This document shows, piece after piece, positions 9,401 through 17,199 of a stretch of DNA of 53,213 bases. The notes under the pieces were generated by a model, which was not told the DNA's origin, made no database searches, and was given only the letters and a program-made list of their open reading frames with translations. Position numbers and translations under genes: made by a program. The DNA comes from Lentisphaeria bacterium. Lineage in GTDB: Bacteria; Verrucomicrobiota; Lentisphaeria; Victivallales; Victivallaceae. Each line of letters starts with the position of its first letter. The first letter of the stretch is position 1. The DNA is taken from contig CAAGDG010000158.1 of NCBI GenBank assembly GCA_900768515.1, positions 1 to 53,213 on the forward strand. The letters are read 5' to 3'.

Positions 9401-9677
9401 CGTTGTCCGCGACGACACGCTCCACCCGGAAGCGCAAAAAAGCCTCGCCGTTTTCCGTCACCGGTTCGGTCGAGGCGGAGGAGCGGTTCCAGCTGGTGAA
9501 GTTTTCCGCGCATCCGGAGGGGAGGGGGCCCTGGAAGAAACCGAGGTTTTCCGAACGCCGGTCGTGTTTCATCGGGGTGCCGGTCCGCCCGAAATCGCAG
9601 TCGGCGACCGGCGCGCCCCAGCCGGTCCAGAGGAGCAGTGCGCTGAGAAAAAATCCGGAGAAGCGGAGCCAGGACAT
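6480..9677 (-). CDS. Large secreted glycoside hydrolase, clan GH-A-like (GH39-type), with tandem carbohydrate-binding-like domains
   Basis: The 1065-residue protein has a signal peptide (FFLSALLLWTGWGAPVA). Two homologous beta-sandwich modules follow, near 40-190 and 200-360; both contain SGRSYRLTA(T/L)VRN and end in a LEEL/LEEF edge strand, like CBM4/9 modules. A third sandwich-like module lies near 375-510. The catalytic TIM barrel starts near 630. The acid/base Glu is expected in WNEPW (about Glu762) and the nucleophile in LYMSEG (about Glu881), matching clan GH-A retaining enzymes. The ATG at 9677 has GGGAGGA just upstream; a longer in-frame reading to 9704 lacks this support. It is monocistronic. 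Substrate is unknown; GH39 and GH5-like relatives act on xylosides or other plant and host glycans. Confidence 0.85.
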   Translation of the reverse strand: MSWLRFSGFFLSALLLWTGWGAPVADCDFGRTGTPMKHDRRSENLGFFQGPLPSGCAENFTSWNRSSASTEPVTENGEAFLRFRVERVVADNEAPQFRIELPKLVSGRSYRLTATVRNRSDSEVTAMVRMVPAPYKTYHALQLPPSPQWQTRSSVFQYRETGDEPAAIFLILSGKGEVDLKSIALEELAGAVANPVRLETRFFEGTSQSSRDLTGKGLGKFSGPLPKPWFEDFCHFQKAEATTELDNLGAQRFLRFRILSGEPQFSAPVSGIESGRSYRLTALVRNLTEGPVKVSLRLLPEPYTTLAAGEFAPSREWTTQTLEFQVTQPVTKPVGLILNFFDPGIVEISDLKLEEFQAGASRIRRPDPGVANYFRNSRLPRGLQSGWQFDRDSCYGSITPDPGMTGPSGSAALKLESWPRWRLGLYSEPFNVADPTVENAVSFSYRGDGGYTAEVQFQGKALRWLKLEPSADWKRVELPFRAPADAWAFTLKIIGTGTIWVDAFRAAPATEKGYRSAGDCEVALTPPPGEASTARILFPKEAARIGYHASGEIPPGTELRCALADLYGGIRQLPPVALSNQNREGDIDLPIPSDRPFGQFRLEVQAFQGEKAVSPPNELVITRIPRPVHWGEDAPDSPFGIHVTSFDPSLKAVKAAGVNWARLHDAGMEYIGWFYLEPEKGVWKFRDRDIQAYRDNHIRIFGQLGTAPRWASYLSRTDTGRKEIAYHDRYFQPLDRKEFENYATTVATRYKGVIDDWFIWNEPWIHGWWGVDYDKKNNRYITSEHPQEDFAKLCAVAYDAVKRVNPAAKVSGFNTTAGANGTEWTRGVLEAGGLDKCDTVDFHFYTDRATGYPGDGGERAVESAVGLLLQNGLDKPLYMSEGQGASLGSQTGDTSMRYVGLYRHTIPWENSEDYHSISDRNVRYNLSLLANKVDRVFLYSAHCYTNLARVPYFLVMFNADGYPHPMLAAYSAMTQRLEGRRFDRIVRLAPGVHAYIFSDGKRSTAAISPRPSGEGVRIGCDLPESRGADLYGNPLALPATCGGRVFYIEAEVPAEQLAGALRKIE

Positions 9678-9714
9678 GAAAATTCCTCCCAATTCTGGTT
9701 GCAATCGATATTGT

Positions 9715-9726
9715 TATACCGGTATA
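9715..9726. promoter_or_regulatory. Perfect 12-bp palindrome at the predicted start site of the glycosidase gene
   Basis: TATACCGGTATA is fully self-complementary and begins immediately downstream of the -10 box. This is an ordinary position for a repressor operator. The cognate regulator is unknown. Confidence 0.45.
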
Positions 9727-9753
9727 CTATAGAATCAGGAGGAAAACATGCAA
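9726..9753 (-). promoter_or_regulatory. Candidate sigma-70 promoter of the glycosidase gene
   Basis: On the minus strand TTGCAT and TATAGT are separated by 16 bases, about 50 bases upstream of the ATG at 9677. Confidence 0.55.
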
Positions 9754-9810
9754 GGCGGGAAATGTTTTTTTTCGTATTTTCCGCCCTGAGCCGCGATCGG
9801 AGCCGGGCAA

Positions 9811-11043
9811 TCAGAAGTTGTGACAGACCAGTCCGTCGCGCAGTTTCGGCTCGAACCAGGTGGATTTGGGCGGCATGATCGCCCCGGCGTCGGCGATTGC
9901 CATCAGCTGCTCCACTGTGGTCGGGTACATCGAAAAGGCGATTTCATATTTGCCGGAATTGACCAGTTTCTCCAGCTCCGCGGTCCCGCGGATTCCGCCG
10001 ATGAAATCGATCTCCTTGCTGGTGCGCGGGTCGTCGATTCCGAGGATCGGGGCCAGGACGTTGTCCTGCAGAATGCTGACGTCGAGCCGTTCGATCACGC
10101 CGAGCTTGGAGAGGTCGAACTTCGGACGGGCCAGATACCATTCATGCGCCAGATAGAATTTGAATTCTCCGGGCGCGGAGGTCTCGCCGTCGGCGGCGGG
10201 GGAGACCTGGAAGTTCTCCGAGAGCCGGGTCAGAAACGCGGCCGGCGTATTGTGGTTCAGCGTGCGGACCACCCGGTTGTAGGGCAGAATCCGCAGCTGG
10301 CTGGCCGGGAAGGCGACCGTCAGAAAGTAGTTGTAATCCTCTTTTCCGGTGTGGTTCGGATTTTTCGGCGCGCACTCGGCCGCGGTACGCGCGGCGGCGG
10401 CGCTGCGGTGGTGGCCGTCGGCAATGTAGAAGACCGGCACTTCGTCGCGGAAGAGGGCGGAGAGTTTCCGGCTGGTCTCCTCGTCGATCCGCCAGAGGGT
10501 GTGGCGGATTCCATCCGGCGCGGTGAAGTTGAAGAGCGGCTTCTTTTCACATTCGGCGGCGACCAGCTTGTCGATGGATTCGCGGTCACGGTAGGTGAAG
10601 AAAGCCGGGCCGGTGTGGGAACGCAGCTCCATCACGTGGCGGGTGCGGTCATCCTCCTTGTCCTGCCGGGTCTTCTCGTGTTTCCGGATCACGCCGCTGC
10701 GGTACTCCGCGGCGGATGCGGCGCCGAGGATTCCGGTCTGGACGTGGTCGTTCATTTCGAGCTGATAGATGTAGAGGTGTTCGCCGGCGTCGAGGGTCAG
10801 CGGAACCGTTTCGCAGAGCTTGCGGAAGGCGTCCGCGGCCTGCCGGTAGACCTTTTCGTCGTGGAGGTCGATTCCGGGTTCGAGGTCGATCTCCGGACGG
10901 GAGACGTGCAGGAAACTGAAGGGGTTGCCCGCTGCAAGTTCAGCGGCTTCGCGGGTGCTGACCACGTCGTAGGGGACGGCCGCGACCTGGGCGGCCCGCT
11001 CGGTCGCGGGAAGCAGTCCGTGGAAAGGATGAAGTTCTGCCAT
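9811..11043 (-). CDS. DUF1015 family protein
   Basis: The 410-residue cytoplasmic protein is recognised as DUF1015 from its opening (HPFHGLLP, then VAAVPYDVVS) and the internal HDDK-type region, including VFYIADGHHRSAAAAR and a PYNRVV segment. The family is widespread in anaerobes and PVC bacteria and has no established biochemical role. It is often found beside one-carbon or amino-acid metabolism genes. Here it is the last gene of an operon behind a MetF-MetV fusion, 57 bases downstream, with AGGAG ten bases before its ATG. The association with folate metabolism is contextual only. Confidence 0.85.
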   Translation of the reverse strand: MAELHPFHGLLPATERAAQVAAVPYDVVSTREAAELAAGNPFSFLHVSRPEIDLEPGIDLHDEKVYRQAADAFRKLCETVPLTLDAGEHLYIYQLEMNDHVQTGILGAASAAEYRSGVIRKHEKTRQDKEDDRTRHVMELRSHTGPAFFTYRDRESIDKLVAAECEKKPLFNFTAPDGIRHTLWRIDEETSRKLSALFRDEVPVFYIADGHHRSAAAARTAAECAPKNPNHTGKEDYNYFLTVAFPASQLRILPYNRVVRTLNHNTPAAFLTRLSENFQVSPAADGETSAPGEFKFYLAHEWYLARPKFDLSKLGVIERLDVSILQDNVLAPILGIDDPRTSKEIDFIGGIRGTAELEKLVNSGKYEIAFSMYPTTVEQLMAIADAGAIMPPKSTWFEPKLRDGLVCHNF

Positions 11044-11100
11044 GATCGGTTTGCTCCTGTATCGGTTATGTTCTGGTTTATCTCCGGAAAAAGGGCTTCT

Positions 11101-12528
11101 TCAGCGCCCGGGGTCGAGGATTTCCTCCTCCAGATGCTGGATCTGACCGCGCCAGTGGGCGATGCGGACAATTCTGCTGTGCACGCACTCCCCGGAACCG
11201 AACTCGCAGCCGCCGTCCGGACGGACACCGCCGCACGGTCCGTTGGCAAGCCGTTTCGGACAGTTTTCCGTGCAGACGAAGAAGGTCTTCGGCAGCCGGC
11301 AGTTTCCGCAGGAGCGGCAGAAAGCGAAGAGCCGCTTGAGCAGCCGACGGTTGTCGGCGCGCTGCCGGTCGGCGTGGGCGAAGAGAAAACGGCGCATTTC
11401 AAAAGCGAATTTCTCGCATCCGCGGATCACCGGTTCGCCGATTTCGTTGGCGACCACCCGGTCTCCTTCCGGGTAGGGGCGGCGCAGCGTCCGGTCGTAG
11501 AGGAAAAAGCTGTTTGAAGAAGGGGCCATCTCCGCCCGGGCGAGGTAGGAGTTGTACTCCTCCAGCCAGTGTTCGAAGCTGGTGAATTCGCGCAGTGCGT
11601 TGGCGATCCGTTCCGCGGCGATTCTGGCCCGGCCGGGGACCTCCGCGCCGGCGAGCTGAATTCCGCTGAATCCGAGCAGCCGGCATCCGGCGGCCGCGAG
11701 TTCGAGCCTCCGGTACTGGGCGGCTTCGAACTGGTTCAGCGAATAGTGAAGCTCCTTGTCGAGGATTTTGCGGAAATCCGGCGAGATGTTGATTCCGGGA
11801 TATTCGCCGCGCAGGATCTGTTCGACCCGGTCCGGCGTCAGCAGCAGCAGCCGGGCGATCATCGGGTAGTAGAGGCTGCGGCCGGAGAGATACCAGCGCA
11901 GCGACTGCAGCTTGAGCATGTCCCACCCCGCCTGGGTCACGATGAAGGAGGCTCCCGCATTGAGTTTCTTGACCAGCTTGAAGTATTGACCCATCAGCGT
12001 GTAGGGGGTGTACTGATAGGGGTTCACGGTGGCCCCGAGGAAGAATTGCCGCCGCGGGTCCCCGGCGTTTTCCCGGATCATTTCGACGCTTTCGGTGAAG
12101 ATCCGCCGCCGGCTGTCGCGCGGGGTGTCCCCGGGAACTCCGGCTCCGGTCACCGGCACCAGGTTGACGCAGCCCGCCCCCTCCGCGATTCCGGCCAGAT
12201 TGCGCGCCTCTTCCGGACAGGTTTCCCGTCCGGAGAGATAGATCACGTGGCGGTCGCGGTTCTCCGGGGAGAGGCCGGCGGCATATTCCGCCGCCCGCCA
12301 GTTGTCGAGGTTGCGGTCGCGGTCGGTGATCGCCAGCGCCGCGTTGATGCCGGGAACGGCGAGCACCGCCGACTCCAGGGCGGCGAGCCGTTCGGCGATG
12401 GCGGCGGGGTCGTTGTCGCGTCCCGGCGAGGTGTTCTCGATCAGCAGCACGAATTCGCCGCGGCCGAGGGCGTCCCGGAACCGGTTGCGCCGCTCCGCGA
12501 AATTCATCTGGAGTTGCAGATCGCTCAT
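11101..12528 (-). CDS. Methylenetetrahydrofolate reductase-like protein with fused MetV-type cysteine-rich C-terminus
   Basis: The 475-residue protein has an N-terminal MetF-like TIM barrel (about 1-310), recognisable by the LLIENTSPGRD opening, the YLSGRETCPEEARNL region and FLGATVNPY. The C-terminal part, from about residue 400, is a zinc/iron-binding-type region (FCRSCGNCRLP, FVCTENCPKRLANGPCGG, then two further Cys) of the MTHFR_C/MetV family. In acetogens MetF and MetV are separate subunits of methylenetetrahydrofolate reductase, which reduces CH2-THF to CH3-THF in the methyl branch; here both are on one chain. The start overlaps the upstream stop by four bases (ATGA), showing coupling. 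The electron donor cannot be read from the sequence. Confidence 0.82.
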   Translation of the reverse strand: MSDLQLQMNFAERRNRFRDALGRGEFVLLIENTSPGRDNDPAAIAERLAALESAVLAVPGINAALAITDRDRNLDNWRAAEYAAGLSPENRDRHVIYLSGRETCPEEARNLAGIAEGAGCVNLVPVTGAGVPGDTPRDSRRRIFTESVEMIRENAGDPRRQFFLGATVNPYQYTPYTLMGQYFKLVKKLNAGASFIVTQAGWDMLKLQSLRWYLSGRSLYYPMIARLLLLTPDRVEQILRGEYPGINISPDFRKILDKELHYSLNQFEAAQYRRLELAAAGCRLLGFSGIQLAGAEVPGRARIAAERIANALREFTSFEHWLEEYNSYLARAEMAPSSNSFFLYDRTLRRPYPEGDRVVANEIGEPVIRGCEKFAFEMRRFLFAHADRQRADNRRLLKRLFAFCRSCGNCRLPKTFFVCTENCPKRLANGPCGGVRPDGGCEFGSGECVHSRIVRIAHWRGQIQHLEEEILDPGR

Positions 12529-13577
12529 TTGCCCTCCTCCAGTTCTGCCCGGATCTGCTCTCCGATCTCCCTGCGCCCCGGATCAATCACGAAGAAAACC
12601 CCGCCGAGAAGGTTGAAGAACAGCACGATCGCGGTGTAGAGCAGCTGCGCGGTCTTGGCATCCCCGGCGGCGACACCGCCGGCGGCCAGAATCGTGATGA
12701 TTGCCACGTCGCGGCCGCCGACCCCGGAGGGGAAGATCGGAATCAGTCCCACGATGTTTCCGATCGTGACCGCCGCAACCAGCGTGAAAACCGGGATTTC
12801 CAGCCCGAGTCCCACGGTCAGGCAGCCGAAAGCCGCAACCGTCATCAGATGCACGAAAAACACGCTGATCAGAGTCAGCACTCCGAGCTCCTTCCAGCTG
12901 CGGGCGTAGGTGTCGGTCGCCTCCGTCAGCCGGACGACCATGCCGTGGGAGACCTGGTCCCCCCAGCGCATCAGCCGGCCGAAGAGCGGAATCTTCTCGA
13001 TCTGGCGGTGAAAGAAGATCACGCAGCTGGCGGCCAGTCCGGCCAGACAGAGTCCGGCGAGTCCGGCGATCAGCAGCTCCCGCATCGCGTCGTTCAGAGG
13101 AATCTTCGGGATCTCGATTTTCATCAGCAGCGGGATTGCCGGAATCAGCAGCAGGAGCGCGAGGACAAAGAGGGCGATCATGCCGACAATCCGATCCATC
13201 AGGATGGTGAAGGAGCCTTCCAGCCTGGCGCCTTTCGGGGAACGTTTGGAAAGCACCCCCATCTTGACCACGTCGCCGCCGATCGCGCCGCCGGGAATCA
13301 CCATGGAAAAGAAGTATCCCTGCATGGTCAGCGAGAGCGCCTCGAATCCGGAGAGCCGGACGTCGAGCATCCGGGTCAGCCGGTGCCAGCGCCAGGCGCA
13401 GATCAGCATGTGCGCCAGGTAGATCAGCAGCGCCGGCAGCAGCCAGGCGTAATCGAACGCCCGGAATCCGGCGATGATTTCAGAGGGATCCCGGACCAGG
13501 TAGAAAATGATTCCGACGGCGATCGCCAGCTTCAGAAAGAACCAGAAGAATTTTTTCAGCGCCGTGTTTGAAATCAT
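12525..13577 (-). CDS. YbhN/UPF0104-like lysylphosphatidylglycerol-synthase-type membrane protein
   Basis: The 350-residue polytopic protein has about eight hydrophobic helices. Family signatures are the central MVIPGGAIGGDVVKMGVL and the distal GLIPIFPSGVGGRDVAI. These belong to the LPG_synthase_TM/UPF0104 family, the membrane part of MprF and related putative lipid flippases, here without a catalytic aminoacyl-transfer domain. It is the first gene of the operon, has a candidate promoter at 13606-13634, and overlaps the MetF-MetV gene by four bases. Transport of a phospholipid or isoprenoid-linked substrate is the usual inference but is unproven for this subgroup. Confidence 0.83.
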   Translation of the reverse strand: MISNTALKKFFWFFLKLAIAVGIIFYLVRDPSEIIAGFRAFDYAWLLPALLIYLAHMLICAWRWHRLTRMLDVRLSGFEALSLTMQGYFFSMVIPGGAIGGDVVKMGVLSKRSPKGARLEGSFTILMDRIVGMIALFVLALLLLIPAIPLLMKIEIPKIPLNDAMRELLIAGLAGLCLAGLAASCVIFFHRQIEKIPLFGRLMRWGDQVSHGMVVRLTEATDTYARSWKELGVLTLISVFFVHLMTVAAFGCLTVGLGLEIPVFTLVAAVTIGNIVGLIPIFPSGVGGRDVAIITILAAGGVAAGDAKTAQLLYTAIVLFFNLLGGVFFVIDPGRREIGEQIRAELEEGK

Positions 13578-13605
13578 TTGAACCTGTCCCGATGGATGAT
13601 CTTAT

Positions 13606-13634
13606 AAAATAGCACGTCTTTCCGGTTTCGGCAA
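13606..13634 (-). promoter_or_regulatory. Candidate sigma-70 promoter of the YbhN-metF-DUF1015 operon
   Basis: On the minus strand TTGCCG and TATTTT are separated by 17 bases, about 28 bases upstream of the ATG at 13577. Confidence 0.5.
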
Positions 13635-13705
13635 TGGCGCCGGCCCGTTTCCGGGAGGGAAATACGGGATTTTCCCGTTTCCCGGAGCGGACCGGGGGAG
13701 GAGGG

Positions 13706-14806
13706 TCACTCCACTTCGATCAGATCGTACCCGGTGGTTCCGCAGCCGAACTCTTCCAGGAAGCGGACCACCGCGTACGGATCCTTGTGATGGATCCGTT
13801 CGAAGAGGTGCAGCGAGGTGTCCGGATTGAGATCCCACCCTTCCGGCAGCGAACCGGGAATCAGCGGGGCGCGGTCGATCAGATCGAGCGTCGCCTGTTC
13901 GATTGCGACGATGTCGCGTCCGGCCAGAATGCCGATGTCGGGAATCAGGCGCGGCGTGGTCATCCCCCAGCAGTCGCAGAAGATGGTGGTGTCCATCAGC
14001 AAGTTCAGGAAGAGGGCGCGGTCCGGCAGAAAATGTTCGAGCAGCCTGGCGGAGGTCATCGCCATGCCGCGCTGGAAGTCGAGGTAGCCGCCGGCGGTCA
14101 TGTGAATCGCCTTCTGCGGGCAGATCAGCGCGCAGTGCTGACAGAACTTGCAGTTGTGGTAGAAGACCGAGAGCTTCTCCTCCTTGAACTCCATCGCCTG
14201 ATTCGGGCAGTGCTCGACGCAGAGGCCGCAGTGGACGCACTTCTCCTCATCCCAGACCAGTCCGCCTTCGAGCGAATGGAGAATCTGGCGCATCCGGTTG
14301 GTGACCGCTCCCATCGAAAGATTTTTCGAGGCGCCGCCGAAACCGCAGACGCCGTGCCCCTTGATGTGGGAGAAATCGAGCAGGACATCGGATTCCAGAA
14401 TCGGTTTCGACAGTTCGATCCGGTCCATCCCCTTGAAGGGCGGTTCCACCGGGAAACTTTCAAAATCGGAGTCCTCCTTGTTGCAGACCGGCACGATCGG
14501 GCAGTCGAACACCTCTTCGGTGTAGCCGCGGTCGATCGCGTCGATCGTGTCGCGGTAGAGGTCGGTCACGAAAACCGACGCGGCGCCCGCCGCCTTGACC
14601 GCCCGGACCAGTTTGCGCACGAAAAAAGGATGGATCGTCGAAAAACCGCCGCCGCCGCCGAGGTGCATCTTGATGCAGACGCGCCGCCCTCCGACGGTGG
14701 AGGCGAGATCGAACCGTTCGAGCAGCCGGTCGAACTTGTTGCCGATGGAATTGGCCGGTTCAAGGTTTTTCGGCGCGAAGGCCGCGAATAACAGGGGGGC
14801 GTTCAT
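13706..14806 (-). CDS. DUF362 domain protein with two [4Fe-4S] ferredoxin motifs
   Basis: The 366-residue protein has an N-terminal DUF362 domain (KMHLGGGGGFSTIHP, then HIKGHGVCGFGGASKN). Two clusters of four cysteines follow, near 190-200 (CVHCGLCVEHCP) and 219-229 (CKFCQHCALICP), the bacterial 2[4Fe-4S] ferredoxin pattern. Such proteins are common in strict anaerobes and are assumed to move electrons, but partners are unknown. The ATG at 14806 is preceded by AAGGAA nine bases upstream; an in-frame extension to 14881 lacks a ribosome site and would run into the promoter region. It diverges from the Hsp33 gene. Confidence 0.85.
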   Translation of the reverse strand: MNAPLLFAAFAPKNLEPANSIGNKFDRLLERFDLASTVGGRRVCIKMHLGGGGGFSTIHPFFVRKLVRAVKAAGAASVFVTDLYRDTIDAIDRGYTEEVFDCPIVPVCNKEDSDFESFPVEPPFKGMDRIELSKPILESDVLLDFSHIKGHGVCGFGGASKNLSMGAVTNRMRQILHSLEGGLVWDEEKCVHCGLCVEHCPNQAMEFKEEKLSVFYHNCKFCQHCALICPQKAIHMTAGGYLDFQRGMAMTSARLLEHFLPDRALFLNLLMDTTIFCDCWGMTTPRLIPDIGILAGRDIVAIEQATLDLIDRAPLIPGSLPEGWDLNPDTSLHLFERIHHKDPYAVVRFLEEFGCGTTGYDLIEVE

Positions 14807-14907
14807 TTGATTCTGTTCCTTCCGGTGATATAGTAAGTATTGGAATGGTTTTAAGATAACTTCGGCGGAATTGGTTTTCAAGCCGGAACAAGGAGAAAGG
14901 CGTCGAA

Positions 14908-15795
14908 ATGGTCATGCGCAATGAACCGGATTTCATGTGCCGGGCGGTGGTGAGAACGCCGGCCCTGCGGGTGGTGACCGGAAGTTTTCGGGAACTCTGT
15001 GCGGAAGGAATCCGGCGGCACGATGCCGATCCGGTGGCGGGACGGTTGCTGTCAGGCATCCTTGCAGGCTCCGCGCTGATGAGTGCGCTGCTTGACGAGG
15101 GGGAGCGTTACACGATCCGGATCGATTGTTCCGGACCGGTCCGCGGGCTGCTGGCGGAAGCCTCCGCCGACGGGTCGGTGCGGGCGCTGGTGCGCAATCC
15201 CCATGTGATGAATGAGGCCGATTCGGTCGAGATGGCCTGCGGAGAGGGCGGGTCGCTCATTCAGGTGACCCGCTCCCGCGACGGAAAGATTCTGAATTCC
15301 GGGGAAGCGCGCAGTGCGTTCCGGATGCCGGCTTCCGCCCTCGGTTATTTTCTCTCGGTCAGCGATCAGGTCGAGAGCGAAATGCGTTGCGAAATCGAAC
15401 TTCAGGCTGATCCGGCGTCGCCGGTCCGCCGGGCGGAAGCGGTGCTGATCCAGGCGATGCCGGGGTGCGATCTGGTGGAGTTCGACCGGGTCCGGCAGCG
15501 GCTGCTGATGCCGGAGGCCGGAGCGCTGCTGCGCGGACGGCGTCTTTCGGAGGATCCCCTCGGACCGCTGCTGATGTTTCTGCTGAAGTGTGAGAAACCG
15601 GATTTCGTCCGCTTTGACATGCCGGCTGCCCGGTTCCGCTGCGGCTGCTCGGCGGAACGGATGCGGTCGCTGATGCGGCAGATGCTTTCGCGTGAAGAGC
15701 TGGAAGAGCTGTTTGCCAGGAATTCCGAACCGTCGGTCCGCTGCGAGTTCTGCGGCGCCTCCTACCGTTTCACCCGCGCCGAACTGCTCGGCTGA
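14908..15795 (+). CDS. hslO: Redox-regulated chaperone Hsp33
   Basis: The 295-residue protein has the Hsp33 fold signatures: an opening region with VVTGSFREL, SGPVRGLLAEA in the middle, and the C-terminal redox switch CGC (Cys245/Cys247) and CEFC (Cys279/Cys282). These four cysteines bind zinc when reduced; under oxidative stress they form disulfides and the protein becomes an ATP-independent holdase in the cytoplasm. Length matches the family (about 290). A purine-rich AAGGAGAAAGG lies upstream of the ATG; a second in-frame ATG two codons later is also possible. No specific promoter was identified in the short divergent region. Confidence 0.93.
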   Translation: MVMRNEPDFMCRAVVRTPALRVVTGSFRELCAEGIRRHDADPVAGRLLSGILAGSALMSALLDEGERYTIRIDCSGPVRGLLAEASADGSVRALVRNPHVMNEADSVEMACGEGGSLIQVTRSRDGKILNSGEARSAFRMPASALGYFLSVSDQVESEMRCEIELQADPASPVRRAEAVLIQAMPGCDLVEFDRVRQRLLMPEAGALLRGRRLSEDPLGPLLMFLLKCEKPDFVRFDMPAARFRCGCSAERMRSLMRQMLSREELEELFARNSEPSVRCEFCGASYRFTRAELLG

Positions 15796-15816
15796 CCGGG
15801 AACGCGGAATTTCCGC

Positions 15817-16188
15817 TCAGCCTCCCCCGACGCCGAAGAAGCTGAAGGGGAGGATGATCGCATCCACCACCAGCAGCAGCGGCGCCGTACTGCCCCGCAC
15901 GATGTTCTGAATCCCGTTGCCGAACATGCCCAGCGGCATTCCGACCGTGCTCTGCAGTACGCCGATCGGCAGCAGAAAGACCTGCACCAGATGTTTCCCC
16001 ATGGTGATCATGTGCATGCCGCCGGCCTGAAGGCTGCGGATGATGTAGGGACTGGCCCGCTGGGCAACCTTGAGCGCCACCGGCGCCAGGATGGCGATGG
16101 TGACCGGGTCGATCGCCTCGGCCCGGGGCGCCGGCGCGAAAACAAGGGTGGCGGTGAAGAGGATGACAAGAAGCATTCGGGAGATCAT
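15817..16188 (-). CDS. Small exported hydrophobic protein at the end of the secretion operon
   Basis: The 123-residue protein has a signal peptide (LLVILFTATLVFAPAPRAEA, probable cleavage after AEA). The mature part has alternating hydrophobic stretches (VTIAILAPVALKVA, VFLLPIGVLQSTVGMPLG, APLLLVVDAIILPFSFF) and a Gly-rich end. It lies 18 bases after gspK in the same direction and is probably the last gene of the type II secretion operon. I recognise no family; it does not resemble GspN or a prepilin peptidase. A membrane-associated accessory of the secretion system is the contextual guess. Confidence 0.65.
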   Translation of the reverse strand: MISRMLLVILFTATLVFAPAPRAEAIDPVTIAILAPVALKVAQRASPYIIRSLQAGGMHMITMGKHLVQVFLLPIGVLQSTVGMPLGMFGNGIQNIVRGSTAPLLLVVDAIILPFSFFGVGGG

Positions 16189-16206
16189 TTCAGTGCGGTT
16201 CCTCGT

Positions 16207-17199
16207 TCAGAAACGGATGTATTCATAATAAGTGGCCACTCCATCGGAAGGACCGGCGACGCCGTCGGCGCGGAAGGTGTAGGAGAGCCGTCCGGTCGGC
16301 CGGCCGTCGGGCGCCGCCTGCCGGATGGTCACGGTGTAGTACTGCGACTCGTTCCAGGAGAAGTTCTGCTGGAGCTGCGGGAGCGTCAGTTCATCCAGCT
16401 GATCTCCGAGCGGAGTCCGGTTCTGTTTCCACTCCTCCAGAGCGTCGAGGACTTCGAGGGCGGCTTCTTCTTCCAGTTTTCCGACCGTCCGGAGCAGGGC
16501 GTAGTTGGCGGTGTAGATGGATGGCGCGGTGTTCTGGTCGACGCCGAAGAGCCGGATCAGCGAGGGGCGCCCGTCCCGGTCATTGGGCAGCAGTTCCGCT
16601 GCGGCGGGCAGCCACTGCAGCTCCTCGCGGAACTGGGGCGAACCGTTCCGGGGAAGGTTGTTTTTGCCGAGATCGTCGTAGTCGGCCTGTTCCAGACTGT
16701 CGTCGCGGGTGTCGTCGTCATTGTCGATGTAGTCGGCAAGCTGATTCGAGAACACGGTCAGTGTGTCGGTGACCGCGGTCTCGGTTTCCCGTCCGTAGGA
16801 GAGCGCGTCGAGGCTGGAGACCGTCCGCAGCGCGATGCCGGAAACCGCATTGGTGATTCGGAAGCGGACCGGAATGCCGTGGTAGTCGATCAGATGTTCG
16901 GTGTTGTCCGCGAGGTAGCGGTCGTAATCGTATTCGTCGAAGTCGACATCCTCGGCGCGGCGGGTGTTGTTGAGCTGCCGGTCCGCTTCGATCAGGTAGC
17001 GGATCCGGTTGCCCGCGCCTTCGGCGATGTAGCCGGAGCGCATCAGTTCGGTCTGGGTGTAGATCCCCTGCGTGCTGGTCTGCGAAACCGCCACCAGGGC
17101 GGTCACCAGCAGTCCGGCGGTGAAGAGCATCGCCAGCGCAGCGACCAGGGCGACACCGGATTCCCGGTTCCGGAGATGGCGTGAGGAGTGGTTCATCAC
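16207..17199 (-). CDS. gspK: GspK-like minor pseudopilin of the type II secretion system
   Basis: The 330-residue protein has a prepilin leader ending in Gly (RNRESG) before VALVAALAMLFTAGLLVTALVAV. The fifth residue after the cut is not Glu, as expected for GspK, which caps the pseudopilus. A large periplasmic domain follows, consistent with the family (about 320 residues) and containing an acidic DNDDDTRDD patch reminiscent of the GspK calcium/helical insertion. GGAGG lies nine bases before the ATG. It overlaps the preceding gspJ by four bases and closes the run of minor pseudopilins in the standard H-I-J-K order. Confidence 0.85.
   Translation of the reverse strand: MMNHSSRHLRNRESGVALVAALAMLFTAGLLVTALVAVSQTSTQGIYTQTELMRSGYIAEGAGNRIRYLIEADRQLNNTRRAEDVDFDEYDYDRYLADNTEHLIDYHGIPVRFRITNAVSGIALRTVSSLDALSYGRETETAVTDTLTVFSNQLADYIDNDDDTRDDSLEQADYDDLGKNNLPRNGSPQFREELQWLPAAAELLPNDRDGRPSLIRLFGVDQNTAPSIYTANYALLRTVGKLEEEAALEVLDALEEWKQNRTPLGDQLDELTLPQLQQNFSWNESQYYTVTIRQAAPDGRPTGRLSYTFRADGVAGPSDGVATYYEYIRF

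Noticed and set aside
9761..9800. Imperfect inverted repeat after the DUF1015 gene
   Set aside because: It has a mismatch, a 12-base loop, and no T-tract on the minus strand in the right place.
6123..9878. Very long plus-strand open frame antisense to the glycosidase
   Set aside because: Composition is Arg/Gly/Pro/Val-rich without domains, and the minus strand encodes a coherent signal peptide, binding modules and GH-A barrel. It is a by-product of high GC content.
15804..15816. Small inverted repeat GCGGAA/TTCCGC between hslO and the small exported gene
   Set aside because: The loop is one base and no T-tract follows; it is too weak to call.
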